From Phycisphaerae bacterium (GTDB taxonomy: Bacteria; Planctomycetota; Phycisphaerae; SM23-33): 36,710 nucleotides of DNA. This document shows positions 25,717 through 34,860 of the stretch, one piece after another. The notes under the pieces were generated by a model. It saw only the letters and a list, made by a program, of their open reading frames with translations. It searched no databases and was not told the DNA's origin. The stretch covers positions 1 to 36,710 of the forward strand of contig DRGC01000057.1 of NCBI GenBank assembly GCA_011050235.1. Reading direction: 5' to 3'. The position numbers were made by a program, and so were the translations under genes. The number at the start of each line of letters is the position of its first letter. Position 1 is the first letter of the stretch.

Positions 25717-26844
25717 ATGAACGAAGTTCGAATCGACCGTATTGAATGGGCTCCGCTCAATGGGCGGCGGGCCCGAGAAGCCCGCGGCAATGCCTACACA
25801 AGAAGCCACGGACAAGACTTTTTAATGCCGATTGCCCGTGTCACTACCAGCGACGGCCTGATGGCGTTCGGTTGGTCACGGATTGATCGGCAGAAGGCAG
25901 ACTCACTTGTGGGGTTCTCTTTCCAGGACGCGTTTCATCCTCAGCGCGGCGTATCAACAGATTACCTCGCTCTGGATATGCCACTGTGGGATCTCGCAGG
26001 GAAGTTGGCTGACAGACCCGTATACGAACTGCTGTCCGGCGAGACGAATACCACAGCCCTCCGCGCACCGTGCTACGACACGTCATTGCTGATGGACGAC
26101 CTTGACCTCGAAGACGATGATGAAGCCGCGTCCCTGATTGCGTCCGAGGCAGTCAAGTGCGCCACGCGGGGGCATCGATCCTTCAAGATCAAGATAGGGC
26201 GTGGAGCCATGCATATGCCGGTTGAAGAGGGGCTCCGGCGGGACATCCGCGTCATCAAGGCCGTCCGCGAAGCCCTCGGGGCCGAGGCCAGAATCCTGAT
26301 CGACGCCAACAACGGCTACAATCTGAACTTGGCGAAGCGCATGCTCACCGAGACCGCCGATGCGGACATATACTGGATCGAGGAGCCCTTTCACGAGAGT
26401 TGGCAATGGAACGGGCCTTTCAAGAAATGGCTGCAGCAGCAGGGCTTGGATGTTCTCGTTGCCGATGGTGAAGGCGTCGCTTCCGAGCAACTCCTGACCA
26501 TGGCAGAGAACGGATTCATCGACGTTGTTCAGTACGACATCTTTGGCTTTACGGACTGGGTTGTGCTGGGGCCAAAACTCGACGCCATCAACATTCGCAC
26601 GGCACCGCATAACTATGCTGGTTTATATGGCAACTGCGCCGCCTGCCATCTTGCGGGCGGCATCCGCCGATTCGAGATGGTGGAATGGGATGAAGCATCC
26701 GCGACGGGCCTGGATGCGTCGGTGTATTCAATTGCAGATGGACATGTGAATGTGCCCCGCTTGCCGGGCTTTGGCCTGCAGCTTGATCCCGACGTGTTTC
26801 AACAGGCCGTTCGCGACAGGGGTTTCACGGTATCGAACACGTAG
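25717..26844 (+). CDS. Mandelate racemase / enolase-superfamily enzyme
   Basis: This 375-residue TIM-barrel enzyme would abstract the proton next to a carboxylate with Mg2+, as in sugar-acid dehydratases and racemases. Likely catalytic residues are the KxK pair in FKIKIG (Lys157, Lys159), the metal ligands Asp196 (IDANNGYN), Glu222 (WIEEPF) and Glu252 (ADGEG), and His298 in RTAPHNYA. The N-terminal capping domain covers residues 1-115. With the downstream sulfatase, amidohydrolase and GH16 genes, a role in breaking down an acidic sugar is plausible. The exact acid is unknown. Confidence 0.88.
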   Translation: MNEVRIDRIEWAPLNGRRAREARGNAYTRSHGQDFLMPIARVTTSDGLMAFGWSRIDRQKADSLVGFSFQDAFHPQRGVSTDYLALDMPLWDLAGKLADRPVYELLSGETNTTALRAPCYDTSLLMDDLDLEDDDEAASLIASEAVKCATRGHRSFKIKIGRGAMHMPVEEGLRRDIRVIKAVREALGAEARILIDANNGYNLNLAKRMLTETADADIYWIEEPFHESWQWNGPFKKWLQQQGLDVLVADGEGVASEQLLTMAENGFIDVVQYDIFGFTDWVVLGPKLDAINIRTAPHNYAGLYGNCAACHLAGGIRRFEMVEWDEASATGLDASVYSIADGHVNVPRLPGFGLQLDPDVFQQAVRDRGFTVSNT

Positions 26845-26865
26845 CTCGCGGCCTGTTGTCTGTGG

Positions 26866-28569
26866 TCAGACACGCTCAACGGTTAGGTAGTAGGCTCCCG
26901 CAAGGCGGTCTCCCTGATCGTCATACCACCAGGTCTGCACCTGCGTGGGGCCACGTTCGAGCTGGAGTTGGAGCGTGACATCAGTTGACCCTTCCGGCAC
27001 GGCCGTGCGCTGCTCGGCCCGTCCCGCTCTAAGCCACGCCGACGCCACGGGCAGGGCCTTGCCTTCCGGCCACTCGCCGTCGACGCCGCGCATGACCGGA
27101 GCCGGAGCGGCAATTCCAAGGCCGGATTCTTTCGGCCACCGCCGCAGCGTGAAGTCGTACACGCCTTCGGTTGCTGCGTCCACGTGCCAGGTGCCGCTTT
27201 CGGTCGTGCAGTCACGGATGTTCTGTTGGTTGTCGGCGTAGGCCCATGCCCAGTCGGGGCTGCAGAGCCTCATGGGGTTCTCGCGGGGGGAACCGATGAT
27301 CAGGGGCTGGTAGGTCTCCAGTGTCGACCCGTTGGCGTCCCACCATTGGTCATAATAGCCCAGCATCCTGGCGACAACGTCGGGATGCTTCCCGGCGAGG
27401 TCCTCCAGTTGGCCGGGGTCTCTTTCAATGTCGAAAAGCTCCTCGCCGTAGACCAGGCGCCAGTGTTTCCACAGCACGGCCCGCTCGCGCTGGTCGGTGT
27501 AGCCCCAGACGCCTTCGTTCGAATGGCCGTATTGTATGACCGAGAACCGCTCGGGAACGGGTTCGTCAGGATTCCGTATTGCACTTGCCAGTGACATGCC
27601 GTCGAACTGCAGGCCATCGTCCACGGCCAGATCGCACAGGTCGATAAGCGTCGGCAGGACGTCCGTGCTTCGGGTCATGCCCGGCACGTCTCGGCCTCCG
27701 CCGATGCCGCCGCTCGGCCACCTTACGAACAGGGGGACGCGGTGCCCGCCTTCGTAGAGGGATCCTTTATGCCCCCTCATTCCCGCATTGAACACGTTCA
27801 TGCCGGTTGCGGTGCCGTTGTCGGTCATGAAGATCAGGATCGTGTTCTCGCCAAGCCCGGTCCCTTGCAGGAAGCGTTCCAGCCGTCCCATGTTCTCGTC
27901 GATATTCGCGATCATCCCGAAGAAGCTGGCCTCGTGCCACTCGACGCCGGGCAGGTAAGGCCGTCGGTATTCGTCCGGGACCCACAGGGGGCCGTGGGGA
28001 GCGTTGGTGGAGATGTAGGCGAAGAACGGATCCCCGTCCTTGTGGCATTTGCCCATCCACGAGATGGCCTGCTCGAACCACACGTCCGTGCAGTAGCCCT
28101 TGTACTGCTCTATCTCGTCCTTGTGGCGGTAGTGGTCGTCGAAGTAGTCATTCTCGAAGACGTCCGGGGCCGATGTGATGCCCCAGGCGGGATGGTAGAT
28201 GGTTTCGTGAAAGCCCCTGTCCTGCGGCCGATAGGGGTAGTTGTCTCCCAGGTGCCACTTGCCGAAGTGGCCCGTGGTGTAACCGCTGGCCGCGAAGATG
28301 TCAGCCATGGTCGGCAGGTCGGCTCGCAGCAGGCTTCGGCCCATGCACACGAACGTTGCGCCGTTGCACATGGCGTCCCGGCCCGTCATCAGCTCCCCCC
28401 GAGTCGGCGTGCAGACCGGTGCAGCGTGAAAATCCGTCAGCCGCACGCTCTGACCGTGCAGCCTGTCGATGCAGGGGGTCCGGAGCACCGGGTTGCCGAG
28501 GCATGACAGGTCCCCGTATCCCTGGTCGTCAGTCAGGACGAAGATAACGTTCGGTGTCTCATTGCTCAT
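26866..28569 (-). CDS. Cys-type sulfatase without visible export signal
   Basis: This is a 567-residue alkaline-phosphatase-superfamily sulfatase that would remove sulfate esters from carbohydrates. NVIFVLTDDQGYGD (residues 7-20) carries the paired Asp metal ligands. VCTPTRGELMTGR (52-64) is the sulfatase signature in which Cys53 would be converted to formylglycine. GKWHLGD and FMTDNGT (metal-binding Asp-Asn) are also present. The C-terminal 150 residues form the usual small domain. The chain starts directly at the catalytic domain (MSNETPNVIF), so it appears cytoplasmic, unlike most planctomycete sulfatases. An FGE or anaerobic maturase would have to be encoded outside this window. It ends 21 bases from the convergent enolase-superfamily gene. 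Confidence 0.92.
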   Translation of the reverse strand: MSNETPNVIFVLTDDQGYGDLSCLGNPVLRTPCIDRLHGQSVRLTDFHAAPVCTPTRGELMTGRDAMCNGATFVCMGRSLLRADLPTMADIFAASGYTTGHFGKWHLGDNYPYRPQDRGFHETIYHPAWGITSAPDVFENDYFDDHYRHKDEIEQYKGYCTDVWFEQAISWMGKCHKDGDPFFAYISTNAPHGPLWVPDEYRRPYLPGVEWHEASFFGMIANIDENMGRLERFLQGTGLGENTILIFMTDNGTATGMNVFNAGMRGHKGSLYEGGHRVPLFVRWPSGGIGGGRDVPGMTRSTDVLPTLIDLCDLAVDDGLQFDGMSLASAIRNPDEPVPERFSVIQYGHSNEGVWGYTDQRERAVLWKHWRLVYGEELFDIERDPGQLEDLAGKHPDVVARMLGYYDQWWDANGSTLETYQPLIIGSPRENPMRLCSPDWAWAYADNQQNIRDCTTESGTWHVDAATEGVYDFTLRRWPKESGLGIAAPAPVMRGVDGEWPEGKALPVASAWLRAGRAEQRTAVPEGSTDVTLQLQLERGPTQVQTWWYDDQGDRLAGAYYLTVERV

Positions 28570-28641
28570 GGCCTCCCTTTACCATGGCAGGTTCTGATTT
28601 GCACGCCATCTGCTGTGCGACGGCGATCTGCCCCAGCCGGA

Positions 28642-29871
28642 TCAGAGGTCCAGGCTGTAGAGATCCTTTGGGTTATCCCAGAACCATTTGCGGGTCAGCT
28701 CCAGGGCCTGTGATTCTGAGATCAGGCCTCGCCTGATCCTTCGGGCGAGGACTTCGGCGATGTCCTCGCGGGCCATGACGAGGTGGCCGTAGACTTTCTC
28801 GACGGCCATGCTGTAATCGCCGCCGAATATCAGGATCTTGCTCATCGGCACCAGATCGATGGCTTCGTCCAACCCGGCCACGGCGAAACGCTGAGAGATG
28901 ATGTGCGTCCAGCAGAAATTGAGCCACACGTTCGGGAAGCCCTTGCCGAGCATGAGTGCTTCCCTCATCCACGGATAACCGAGGTGATAGATGTCGAACT
29001 TGGCCTTCTCGTGACGCTGAAGCATCGGGATCATGTGGAGCGGATCCAACTGGCGGAAGTCACCCCAGTAGCCGGTATGCACGGCGATGACCATCCCCTC
29101 CTCGGTGCCGATGGCGATCGCCTGGTCGGCCAGGTAGTCCTTGAGAGGATTAGGATCGGCGAGGTACATCTCGCTGTCGGCCCGGAGGGCGTCGAAGGCG
29201 GCGGCGGCCTCTTCCCGGTTGGGCGTGCCGTAGGGATTCGAGACCATCTTCAGGCCGACCGCGCCCTCGGACTTGACGCGAACGACATAACGCCGCACAG
29301 CCTCAACGTAGTTGTCCAGTGAGCTGACCTCTGTATCCGCCACACAGGGCTCGTTCGACAAAAACTCCCATGATCGGGTATCGAAGAACACCGGCATCAG
29401 GGGCTTAAGCAGCGGGGTGCCCACGTCGGTCGAGCCGCATTGTGTCAGCGCCGCGCGGATGTTGCAGGTGTCGGCCAGGACGCGCTGATAGATTCCCGGC
29501 GTGTTGGCCTGCTGCATTCTCTCGGAAAGCAGCTCGAAGGTGCTGTCGTTGATATCGTCGATCTCGTAGAACTTCTGGGCGGCCAGTAGGGCAGCGCGGG
29601 CGTAGGACCCCCAACGGATTTCCTGCCAGTACGGGCGGAAGAGCTCCCATCGGCGCTGTAGCGGGATGTCGTGGTCGGACAGGGACCGGAAGTCGGGCTC
29701 GCTCATGCCGGCCACCAGCAGGTCGCCGCGAGTGTAGTGGGAGAATAACGTGAACACATCGACCTGCGATTCGACTCGGTCTTTCTCGGGACCGAGGTGT
29801 TCATGACAGTCGATGATGTCGAGTGCCGCCATCGCATCGTAGAGGCTGGTTTCAAGAGCGTCGGGTTGCAT
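28642..29871 (-). CDS. Amidohydrolase-superfamily metal-dependent hydrolase
   Basis: This 409-residue TIM-barrel protein of the amidohydrolase_2 type has an HxH metal motif in IIDCHEHLGPEKD (His23, His25), another His in VIAVHTGYWGDF (about residue 262), FDIYHLGYPW (about 297) and a late Asp in LIFGGDYSMAVEK (about 353). Family members decarboxylate, hydrolyse or isomerise small acids; uronate isomerase-like reactions are also possible in this superfamily. It lies 72 bases upstream of the sulfatase on the same strand, so the two probably form an operon, and it is divergent from the UroD-like gene. The substrate is unknown. Confidence 0.82.
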   Translation of the reverse strand: MQPDALETSLYDAMAALDIIDCHEHLGPEKDRVESQVDVFTLFSHYTRGDLLVAGMSEPDFRSLSDHDIPLQRRWELFRPYWQEIRWGSYARAALLAAQKFYEIDDINDSTFELLSERMQQANTPGIYQRVLADTCNIRAALTQCGSTDVGTPLLKPLMPVFFDTRSWEFLSNEPCVADTEVSSLDNYVEAVRRYVVRVKSEGAVGLKMVSNPYGTPNREEAAAAFDALRADSEMYLADPNPLKDYLADQAIAIGTEEGMVIAVHTGYWGDFRQLDPLHMIPMLQRHEKAKFDIYHLGYPWMREALMLGKGFPNVWLNFCWTHIISQRFAVAGLDEAIDLVPMSKILIFGGDYSMAVEKVYGHLVMAREDIAEVLARRIRRGLISESQALELTRKWFWDNPKDLYSLDL

Positions 29872-30015
29872 GGAGGTTTCTCCTTGAGGCTGTCGCAGGG
29901 GACCTTCGACGGCATCTTAACAATTCGCTTGAGGTGCCGCACAGAATCTTGCTTACTTTGGGGCAATGGGTTACGGAATTGTCGCCAGAGGCAGGATGTG
30001 AAGGAGCCAGTGTCC

Positions 30016-31179
30016 ATGACGTCGCGCGAACGCTTCAAGGCAGCATTGAACCATCAGGAACCGGATCGCGTGCCGCTGGATCTGGGCACATGCGAGACCG
30101 TCATGGCCCGGGAGGTCTATGAAGGCCTCGCCGAATTGCTGGGCATCGAGCCCACAGCCGCTGAAGGGGTGGAGCATCCCGGCACGTTTGTCTGTCCTGA
30201 CGAGAAGATGCTCGAAGCGCTCGGGATTGACACGCGCCACGTCGACGTCGTGTCCAAGCCCGATACTGTCGATGCCGACAGTCCCTGGCCCAAGAAGGAG
30301 GTCCACCCCGACGGTGCGATCGACTGGACACAAGCCAGCGGCGCCATCTATCGCCTGCCGGCTGGGGAGTCGGACACGCAACTCTATCGGCCGGCGATTA
30401 CGGGCGAGCTGACGGCGGAGGAAGTGGACCGCGCGTTTCCGCCGGACCCGACGCCTCGCGACTGGGCCGACCCCGAGGCTACGCGCACGGCCATCTCGGC
30501 CGTTCACGAGCAAGGCAAGGCGGTTCTGATTAACCATGTGTTCATACCCATGATGGCCACGTGGGGCGCGGTGGGCATGGAGCGGTCGCTGGTCGAGATG
30601 GTCCTGCAACCCGAGCTGTACTGCCGGATCATGGACAACTCGATCGCGGGCACGTTCGCCACGGCCGAGTCGTTCTTCGCCGCAGCCGGCAGCGAGGCCG
30701 ACTGTGTCTACGCCATCGCCGACGACGTGGCAACGCACACCGGCATGCTGATGAGCCCGGACGACTACCGCCGCTACGTCAAGCCCCGGCACGCCGAGAT
30801 CGTGCGTTTCGTCAAGGCCCGCACGAACTCAAAGTTCATGCTTCACTGCTGCGGCGCGATGAAGCCCATTCTGCCGGATCTGATCGAGATCGGCGTGGAC
30901 GTACTGAACCCCACGCAGACCTCAGCGGCCGGCATGGATCCGTTCGAACTGAAACGTGAGTTCGGCAACGATATCATCTTCTGGGGCGGGATTGACGTCA
31001 TTGAGTTGTTGCCCTTCGGCACTCCGGCCGACGTGGAGCGGGAGGTGAAGCGGCATATCGACGCCCTGGCTCCCGGCGGAGGGTACATCTTCTCCCCCAG
31101 CCATATGATCCAACGCTTCACCCCCCCCGAGAACGTGCTGACGATGTACCAGACGGCTCTGGAATACGGAAGGACCTAG
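30016..31179 (+). CDS. Uroporphyrinogen decarboxylase (UroD/MtaA/CmuA) family protein
   Basis: This 387-residue protein opens MTSRERFKAALNHQEPDRVPLDL, the usual beginning of UroD-family proteins in catabolic clusters of planctomycetes and clostridia. Other family features are FMLHCCGAMKPILPDLIEIGVD (about residues 277-298, with possible zinc ligands His and Cys) and YIFSPSHMIQRFTPPENV near the end. These catabolic paralogues are not heme enzymes; relatives act as corrinoid methyltransferases. There is no corrinoid protein next to it. I chose ATG 30016 because AAGGAG lies nine bases upstream and homology starts there; a longer frame from 29797 overlaps the divergent gene. It precedes the GH16 gene by nine bases. 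Confidence 0.87.
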   Translation: MTSRERFKAALNHQEPDRVPLDLGTCETVMAREVYEGLAELLGIEPTAAEGVEHPGTFVCPDEKMLEALGIDTRHVDVVSKPDTVDADSPWPKKEVHPDGAIDWTQASGAIYRLPAGESDTQLYRPAITGELTAEEVDRAFPPDPTPRDWADPEATRTAISAVHEQGKAVLINHVFIPMMATWGAVGMERSLVEMVLQPELYCRIMDNSIAGTFATAESFFAAAGSEADCVYAIADDVATHTGMLMSPDDYRRYVKPRHAEIVRFVKARTNSKFMLHCCGAMKPILPDLIEIGVDVLNPTQTSAAGMDPFELKREFGNDIIFWGGIDVIELLPFGTPADVEREVKRHIDALAPGGGYIFSPSHMIQRFTPPENVLTMYQTALEYGRT

Positions 31180-31188
31180 ACCACAGGT

Positions 31189-31956
31189 ATGCGCAGATTC
31201 TTCACCATCATGGCGATCTGCCTGCCGCTGCTGGCCGGTGCGTGTTCGCCGCTTCAGCAAGTCACGGATATCCCCGTGCAGGGATACGTCCTGGTGTGGT
31301 CGGATGAGTTCGACGGGGCCGAACTCGACACACAGAAGTGGCGCCACCGCCGCCCCGGCCCCAGACGCGACGCAATCAACGTCGAGGACACCGTCACGGT
31401 CGACGGAAAGGGCCACTTGGTCCTGACCACCAAGCGCAGCGGGGAGGCGTATCACACCGCGATGATCGGGACTGATGAGACATTCGCGACCACCTTCGGC
31501 TATTTCGAATGTCGGGCCAAGCTTCAGACACAAGTGGGCCACTGGTCGGCGTTCTGGATCCAGTCCCCCACGATCGGCGAGGAACTCGGCAACACCGAAG
31601 TGTCGGGCACGGAAATCGACGTCTACGAGTATCTGCGAAACTTCGGCGATGACGTCGTGCACAATCTCCACTGGGACGGCTACGGAGAGCATCACAAGGT
31701 CGTCGGCGGGCGGGCAACGGTGGCGGGGCTCTCTGCGGGATGGCACACGTTCGGCGTGCTGTGGACCCAGGCAGGCTACATCTTCTACGTTGACGGCAAG
31801 GAGACCTGGCGGACGAACAAGGCGATCTCGAAACGACCGCAGTATATGATCCTCAGCCTGGAAGTTGGCCCGTGGGCGGGCGACATCGCCGAAGCCACCT
31901 TGCCGGACAGGCTCTATGTGGACTACGTGCGCGTCTACCAAAAGGCCGACGACTAA
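31189..31956 (+). CDS. GH16-family glycoside hydrolase, probable lipoprotein
   Basis: This is a 255-residue endo-acting beta-glucan or galactan hydrolase candidate. Residues 1-19 form a signal with LLAGAC, so Cys19 is a plausible lipidation site. The GH16 core opens with LVWSDEFDGAELDTQKW (35-51). The catalytic signature EIDVYE (Glu142 nucleophile, Asp144, Glu147 acid/base) is complete. GYFECRAKLQTQVGHWSAFW and RLYVDYVRVYQK are standard core strands. The length is typical of a lone catalytic domain. It follows the UroD-like gene by nine bases and probably shares its transcript. The specificity (laminarin, agar, porphyran or carrageenan) cannot be decided by eye; a nearby sulfatase favours a sulfated galactan. 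Confidence 0.92.
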   Translation: MRRFFTIMAICLPLLAGACSPLQQVTDIPVQGYVLVWSDEFDGAELDTQKWRHRRPGPRRDAINVEDTVTVDGKGHLVLTTKRSGEAYHTAMIGTDETFATTFGYFECRAKLQTQVGHWSAFWIQSPTIGEELGNTEVSGTEIDVYEYLRNFGDDVVHNLHWDGYGEHHKVVGGRATVAGLSAGWHTFGVLWTQAGYIFYVDGKETWRTNKAISKRPQYMILSLEVGPWAGDIAEATLPDRLYVDYVRVYQKADD

Positions 31957-31959
31957 CGA

Positions 31960-33780
31960 TCACTCGGCGGGCGCTCCGTCAGGCCAGGTTGTCCCGCATG
32001 CGACGCTCTGCACCAGCGGGCCGGGGGGTTTCGTCAATGTTGACCCGTTGTACGCAATCAGTGTCGGATCGAGCTGAAGGTCTTGGCCGCTGGCAAGGGT
32101 CTGATGGTCACGGTGAAAGAAGGCCTTGACGTTGGGCGGGGTCGGATCGAGCAATACCCAGCGATCGAACATTCGAACCGTCGTCAATGCGTGCCCCCCG
32201 CCCCCAAGGTTGACCTTCCGAGCGTGAAAGCGATTGCCTGTCCCCACGCTGGTCATGCGAGACAGCACTCCTACGTGCGACCGAGCGAACTCTCCGCACA
32301 TCCCGCCGCCCAGCCTCAAGTTCGACAGTGGGTCCAGCAGAGCGGCAAAATGAGCCCGTCGCGACGCATAGACATACACAGCCTGTTGGGCCATGAAGAA
32401 CGTCGAGCCGATGACGCGATCGATGTCGCTATCGTACAGCGAGCATAGCCAGTCGGCGATTGTCTGCATGACGCCATCCTGCATCAGATCAAACTCGATC
32501 GATCCATCCACGGCTTCAATGGTGAAATCGCTTGGCGCGCCCTGGCGCGTGGTTCGGCGGCGCAGGAGCGGCTGGCGCGATACGATGTACCGATGGCGTT
32601 TCTCGACAAAATCGGGATCGTCCAGGTGCGGCGTTGTCATGCCGGCCTCCTGCCCGAACGGGTACACCACCGCACACGTGCCGAGATTGTATGACACGCG
32701 CAGCAACCGATCTCCCTGGGCATGGTCGCGCAGTTCCAGTTCGATGGTCTCGGGCATGAATCGTACGGGCATGTGATACTCGAACGTCGTCGAGATGCTT
32801 GTTTGCGCAGGGATCTCCACCGGGCCGGATTCGACGGGAGGGTTGGTATGCGTATTGCCCGGCTCTGAGCCGCAGACGCCCCGCGAAATCATCTCCGCCC
32901 TTATCGTGCGCTGCGAATTGTTCCTAAGCCGCACCGACGCGTTGTTGATGCCCCAACTGCAATTCGGAAAATCGATTGCTTCCAGGCTGACCGGAGCGGG
33001 GCCAAACGACATGGCCCCCATCTTGATCGGCGAACACAGTACGCCCGGGTATTGCGGCATCCAGGTGAAATGGTAGTTGAAGCTCTCGGCCGGCAGTTCT
33101 GTCGCAGTCCGAATGATCTCCAAGCCCATCGTCTGACCGGGAAAAGGAGTCTCGACATTGAGGCTGGCAAGCGGAATCGCCATCTCGGCGGTCCATTCCC
33201 TATCCCCGACAACCGCGGCGCCGCGCAGGCCCATTTCCCTGGCCCTGGCCGACGGATCAGGATTCATATCGTTCAGGCTCCACCAATAGTACTGAAAGCC
33301 CGCTTCATCCGAGAAGCCCGCCATCTGGGAGGCGTCGTCATACCACTCAAGCTCTCCGCGGGCATTGATCGAGATCGTCTGCATTTCGCAGTGGTTGTGC
33401 CGCACATCGATGGCCAGCGCCACTCTCTCTTCGCCGAGGCGATCATGTTCAGCATCGCTTCCGGTCTCGACAGCATCGGGTAGCGCCGGCAGGGCGGCGC
33501 GAATGCCGACATACAAGGCCGCGGCATCCCAGGCCAAATACACCTTTGTCGAGACAAAGGAACTGTCATGATGAAACGGCGCCTGGGGCTCGATGTAATG
33601 CACACCATGCCAGAGCGGATCGCTTAGCGTTCCCTCCAACGCTGGCGGTCGCTCCACATGGGTCGCGACGACGTGCCGGATGTGTTCCGGCCAGCCCCGC
33701 TTCATGCCCGGAATGATGTTGTGCGGTTCCCATGGTTGAAATTGGATCTCGGTGATGCTGCGCAGAACAGACATAACCAT
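31960..33780 (-). CDS. CBM9-like domain / transglutaminase-like protein
   Basis: The 606-residue product combines two recognisable regions. Residues 25-235 resemble family 9 carbohydrate-binding (DOMON-like) domains: PALEGTLSDPLWHGV, STKVYLAWDAAALYVGIRA, REWTAEMAIPLASL and TMGLEIIRTATEL are typical strands. Residues 430-560 look like a transglutaminase/peptidase fold with a likely triad of Cys495 (GGMCGEFARSH), His530 (GGHALTTV) and Asp545 (VLLDPT). The middle part is beta-rich and unassigned. No signal peptide is visible (MVMSVLRSITEIQF). GAGGG precedes the ATG. It converges on the GH16 gene with only three bases between the stops. It may process or bind carbohydrate-linked material, but its role is unknown. 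Confidence 0.75.
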   Translation of the reverse strand: MVMSVLRSITEIQFQPWEPHNIIPGMKRGWPEHIRHVVATHVERPPALEGTLSDPLWHGVHYIEPQAPFHHDSSFVSTKVYLAWDAAALYVGIRAALPALPDAVETGSDAEHDRLGEERVALAIDVRHNHCEMQTISINARGELEWYDDASQMAGFSDEAGFQYYWWSLNDMNPDPSARAREMGLRGAAVVGDREWTAEMAIPLASLNVETPFPGQTMGLEIIRTATELPAESFNYHFTWMPQYPGVLCSPIKMGAMSFGPAPVSLEAIDFPNCSWGINNASVRLRNNSQRTIRAEMISRGVCGSEPGNTHTNPPVESGPVEIPAQTSISTTFEYHMPVRFMPETIELELRDHAQGDRLLRVSYNLGTCAVVYPFGQEAGMTTPHLDDPDFVEKRHRYIVSRQPLLRRRTTRQGAPSDFTIEAVDGSIEFDLMQDGVMQTIADWLCSLYDSDIDRVIGSTFFMAQQAVYVYASRRAHFAALLDPLSNLRLGGGMCGEFARSHVGVLSRMTSVGTGNRFHARKVNLGGGGHALTTVRMFDRWVLLDPTPPNVKAFFHRDHQTLASGQDLQLDPTLIAYNGSTLTKPPGPLVQSVACGTTWPDGAPAE

Positions 33781-34026
33781 ACCCTCATCTTTCTGAACGA
33801 GAACCGGCCAGCCCTAATGCCTGCATGCTGGCACTCGACGAGGCCAAGAAGCAGAGGAACTGCCACCATTGCGGCCGGAATCGTTCGTCTTCGTAGTATT
33901 CGTTTCACAGGGATGGACAAGGAACGACAAAGGATATCCATCGCCGGATCGTGTGTCGATGCGATCGTCAGTAACATTGACGAGCTCAAATGAGGACAGC
34001 TTGGGGACAGTGGGCTTCAGGGACGA

Positions 34027-34078
34027 ACACCCCCGCCAGCGAAGGCCTATGAACAAAGGCTTTCGTTGACAGGGGTGT
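34027..34078. terminator. Long hairpin downstream of tRNA-Ser
   Basis: ACACCCC (34027-34033) pairs with GGGGTGT (34072-34078), and AGCGAAGGCCT pairs imperfectly with AGGCTTTCGTT around an eight-base loop. It begins nine bases past the 3' end of the minus-strand tRNA and is a likely transcription stop or processing structure. The stretch 33781-34026 between the CBM9-like gene and this hairpin holds no supported gene. Confidence 0.5.
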
Positions 34079-34086
34079 CAACATAA

Positions 34087-34173
<87 letters not shown>

Positions 34174-34335
34174 GAACATTTCGGGTGCGGCGATCTTGGG
34201 AAATCGCCGCTGCGGCAGTGGTCGGATTGTATCGGTCGGTGCGACCGGTCGCAAGCCGTCGGCCGACCCTTTGTTGCCTGCAACAGGCGCGTCCGTGATA
34301 CCCCCGGAAACATTGACTTTTCTGAACTTTTTATC

Positions 34336-34365
34336 TTGACCGGTGCGCTGCGATGCTTCCATAAT
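34336..34365 (+). promoter_or_regulatory. Sigma-70-like promoter of HU gene
   Basis: TTGACC (34336-34341) is followed after 18 bases by CATAAT (34360-34365); each box matches the consensus at five of six bases. The predicted leader is about 115 bases. The remaining bases between the tRNA and the HU gene (34174-34486) hold no other recognisable element. Confidence 0.55.
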
Positions 34366-34486
34366 CACCCGGAAATCAGGTCGCGTGGCCTGATCGCCCG
34401 GATCGCCGGTCGCGGCTATTGGTTTGGCCGTCGGCTTCAGGGCGTTCACGAAGCAGATTGGTCCATAGTCCTGAAGGAGCGAGCAC

Positions 34487-34768
34487 ATGGCCAAAGCAAT
34501 GACGAAGTCACAGATTATGTCGACGTTGGCTGACAAGACGGGCCTGACCAAGAAGGAAGTAATTTGCGTGGTCCAGACGCTGGTGGAGTTGGCTTACAAG
34601 GAGGCAAGCAACGGCTTTACGGTTCCTGGACTGGGGAAACTCGTCAAGCGCCGACGGAAGGCCCGCATGGGCCGCAACCCCGCCACCGGTGAGGCGATCA
34701 AGATTCCGGCCAAGACGGTCCTGAAGTTCCGCATCGCCAAGGCCGCCAAAGACTCCGTGATGGGCTAA
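34487..34768 (+). CDS. HU-family nucleoid DNA-binding protein
   Basis: This 93-residue HU/IHF-fold protein bends and compacts DNA as a dimer. The helical N-terminal half (MTKSQIMSTLADKTGLTKKEV) is followed by VPGLGKLVKRRRKARMGRNP, which matches the HU signature (GFGxF...RNPxTG with FGxF replaced by LGKL), and by NPATGEAIKIPAKTVLKFRIAKAAKDSV. The Pro in RNPATG is the DNA-intercalating residue at the tip of the arm. AAGGAG lies seven bases before the ATG, and a promoter and a terminator flank the gene, so it is monocistronic. Confidence 0.95.
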   Translation: MAKAMTKSQIMSTLADKTGLTKKEVICVVQTLVELAYKEASNGFTVPGLGKLVKRRRKARMGRNPATGEAIKIPAKTVLKFRIAKAAKDSVMG

Positions 34769-34802
34769 GCGCGCCGACGGTATTGCTGCGAGCGTAAACG
34801 AA

Positions 34803-34834
34803 AACGGGCCGGCCCATCTCTGGGTCGGCCCGTT
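34803..34834. terminator. Bidirectional terminator between HU gene and rho
   Basis: AACGGGCCGGCCCA (34803-34816) pairs with TGGGTCGGCCCGTT (34821-34834) with one G-T pair and a four-base loop. It lies between two convergent genes (stops at 34768 and 34861). The short T stretches on each side (TATTTC; TTTTCG on the opposite strand) fit intrinsic termination in either direction. Confidence 0.75.
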
Positions 34835-34860
34835 CGTATTTCGGTGCTGCGGTCAATCGT

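Noticed and set aside
25345-25815. 156-codon minus-strand frame between recQ and the enolase-superfamily gene
   Set aside because: It overlaps the well supported start of the enolase-superfamily gene and has no recognisable features.
30016-31179. Heme biosynthesis hemE
   Set aside because: The gene lies in a sugar catabolic locus with no other tetrapyrrole genes, and its start and residue pattern match the catabolic UroD-like group rather than HemE.
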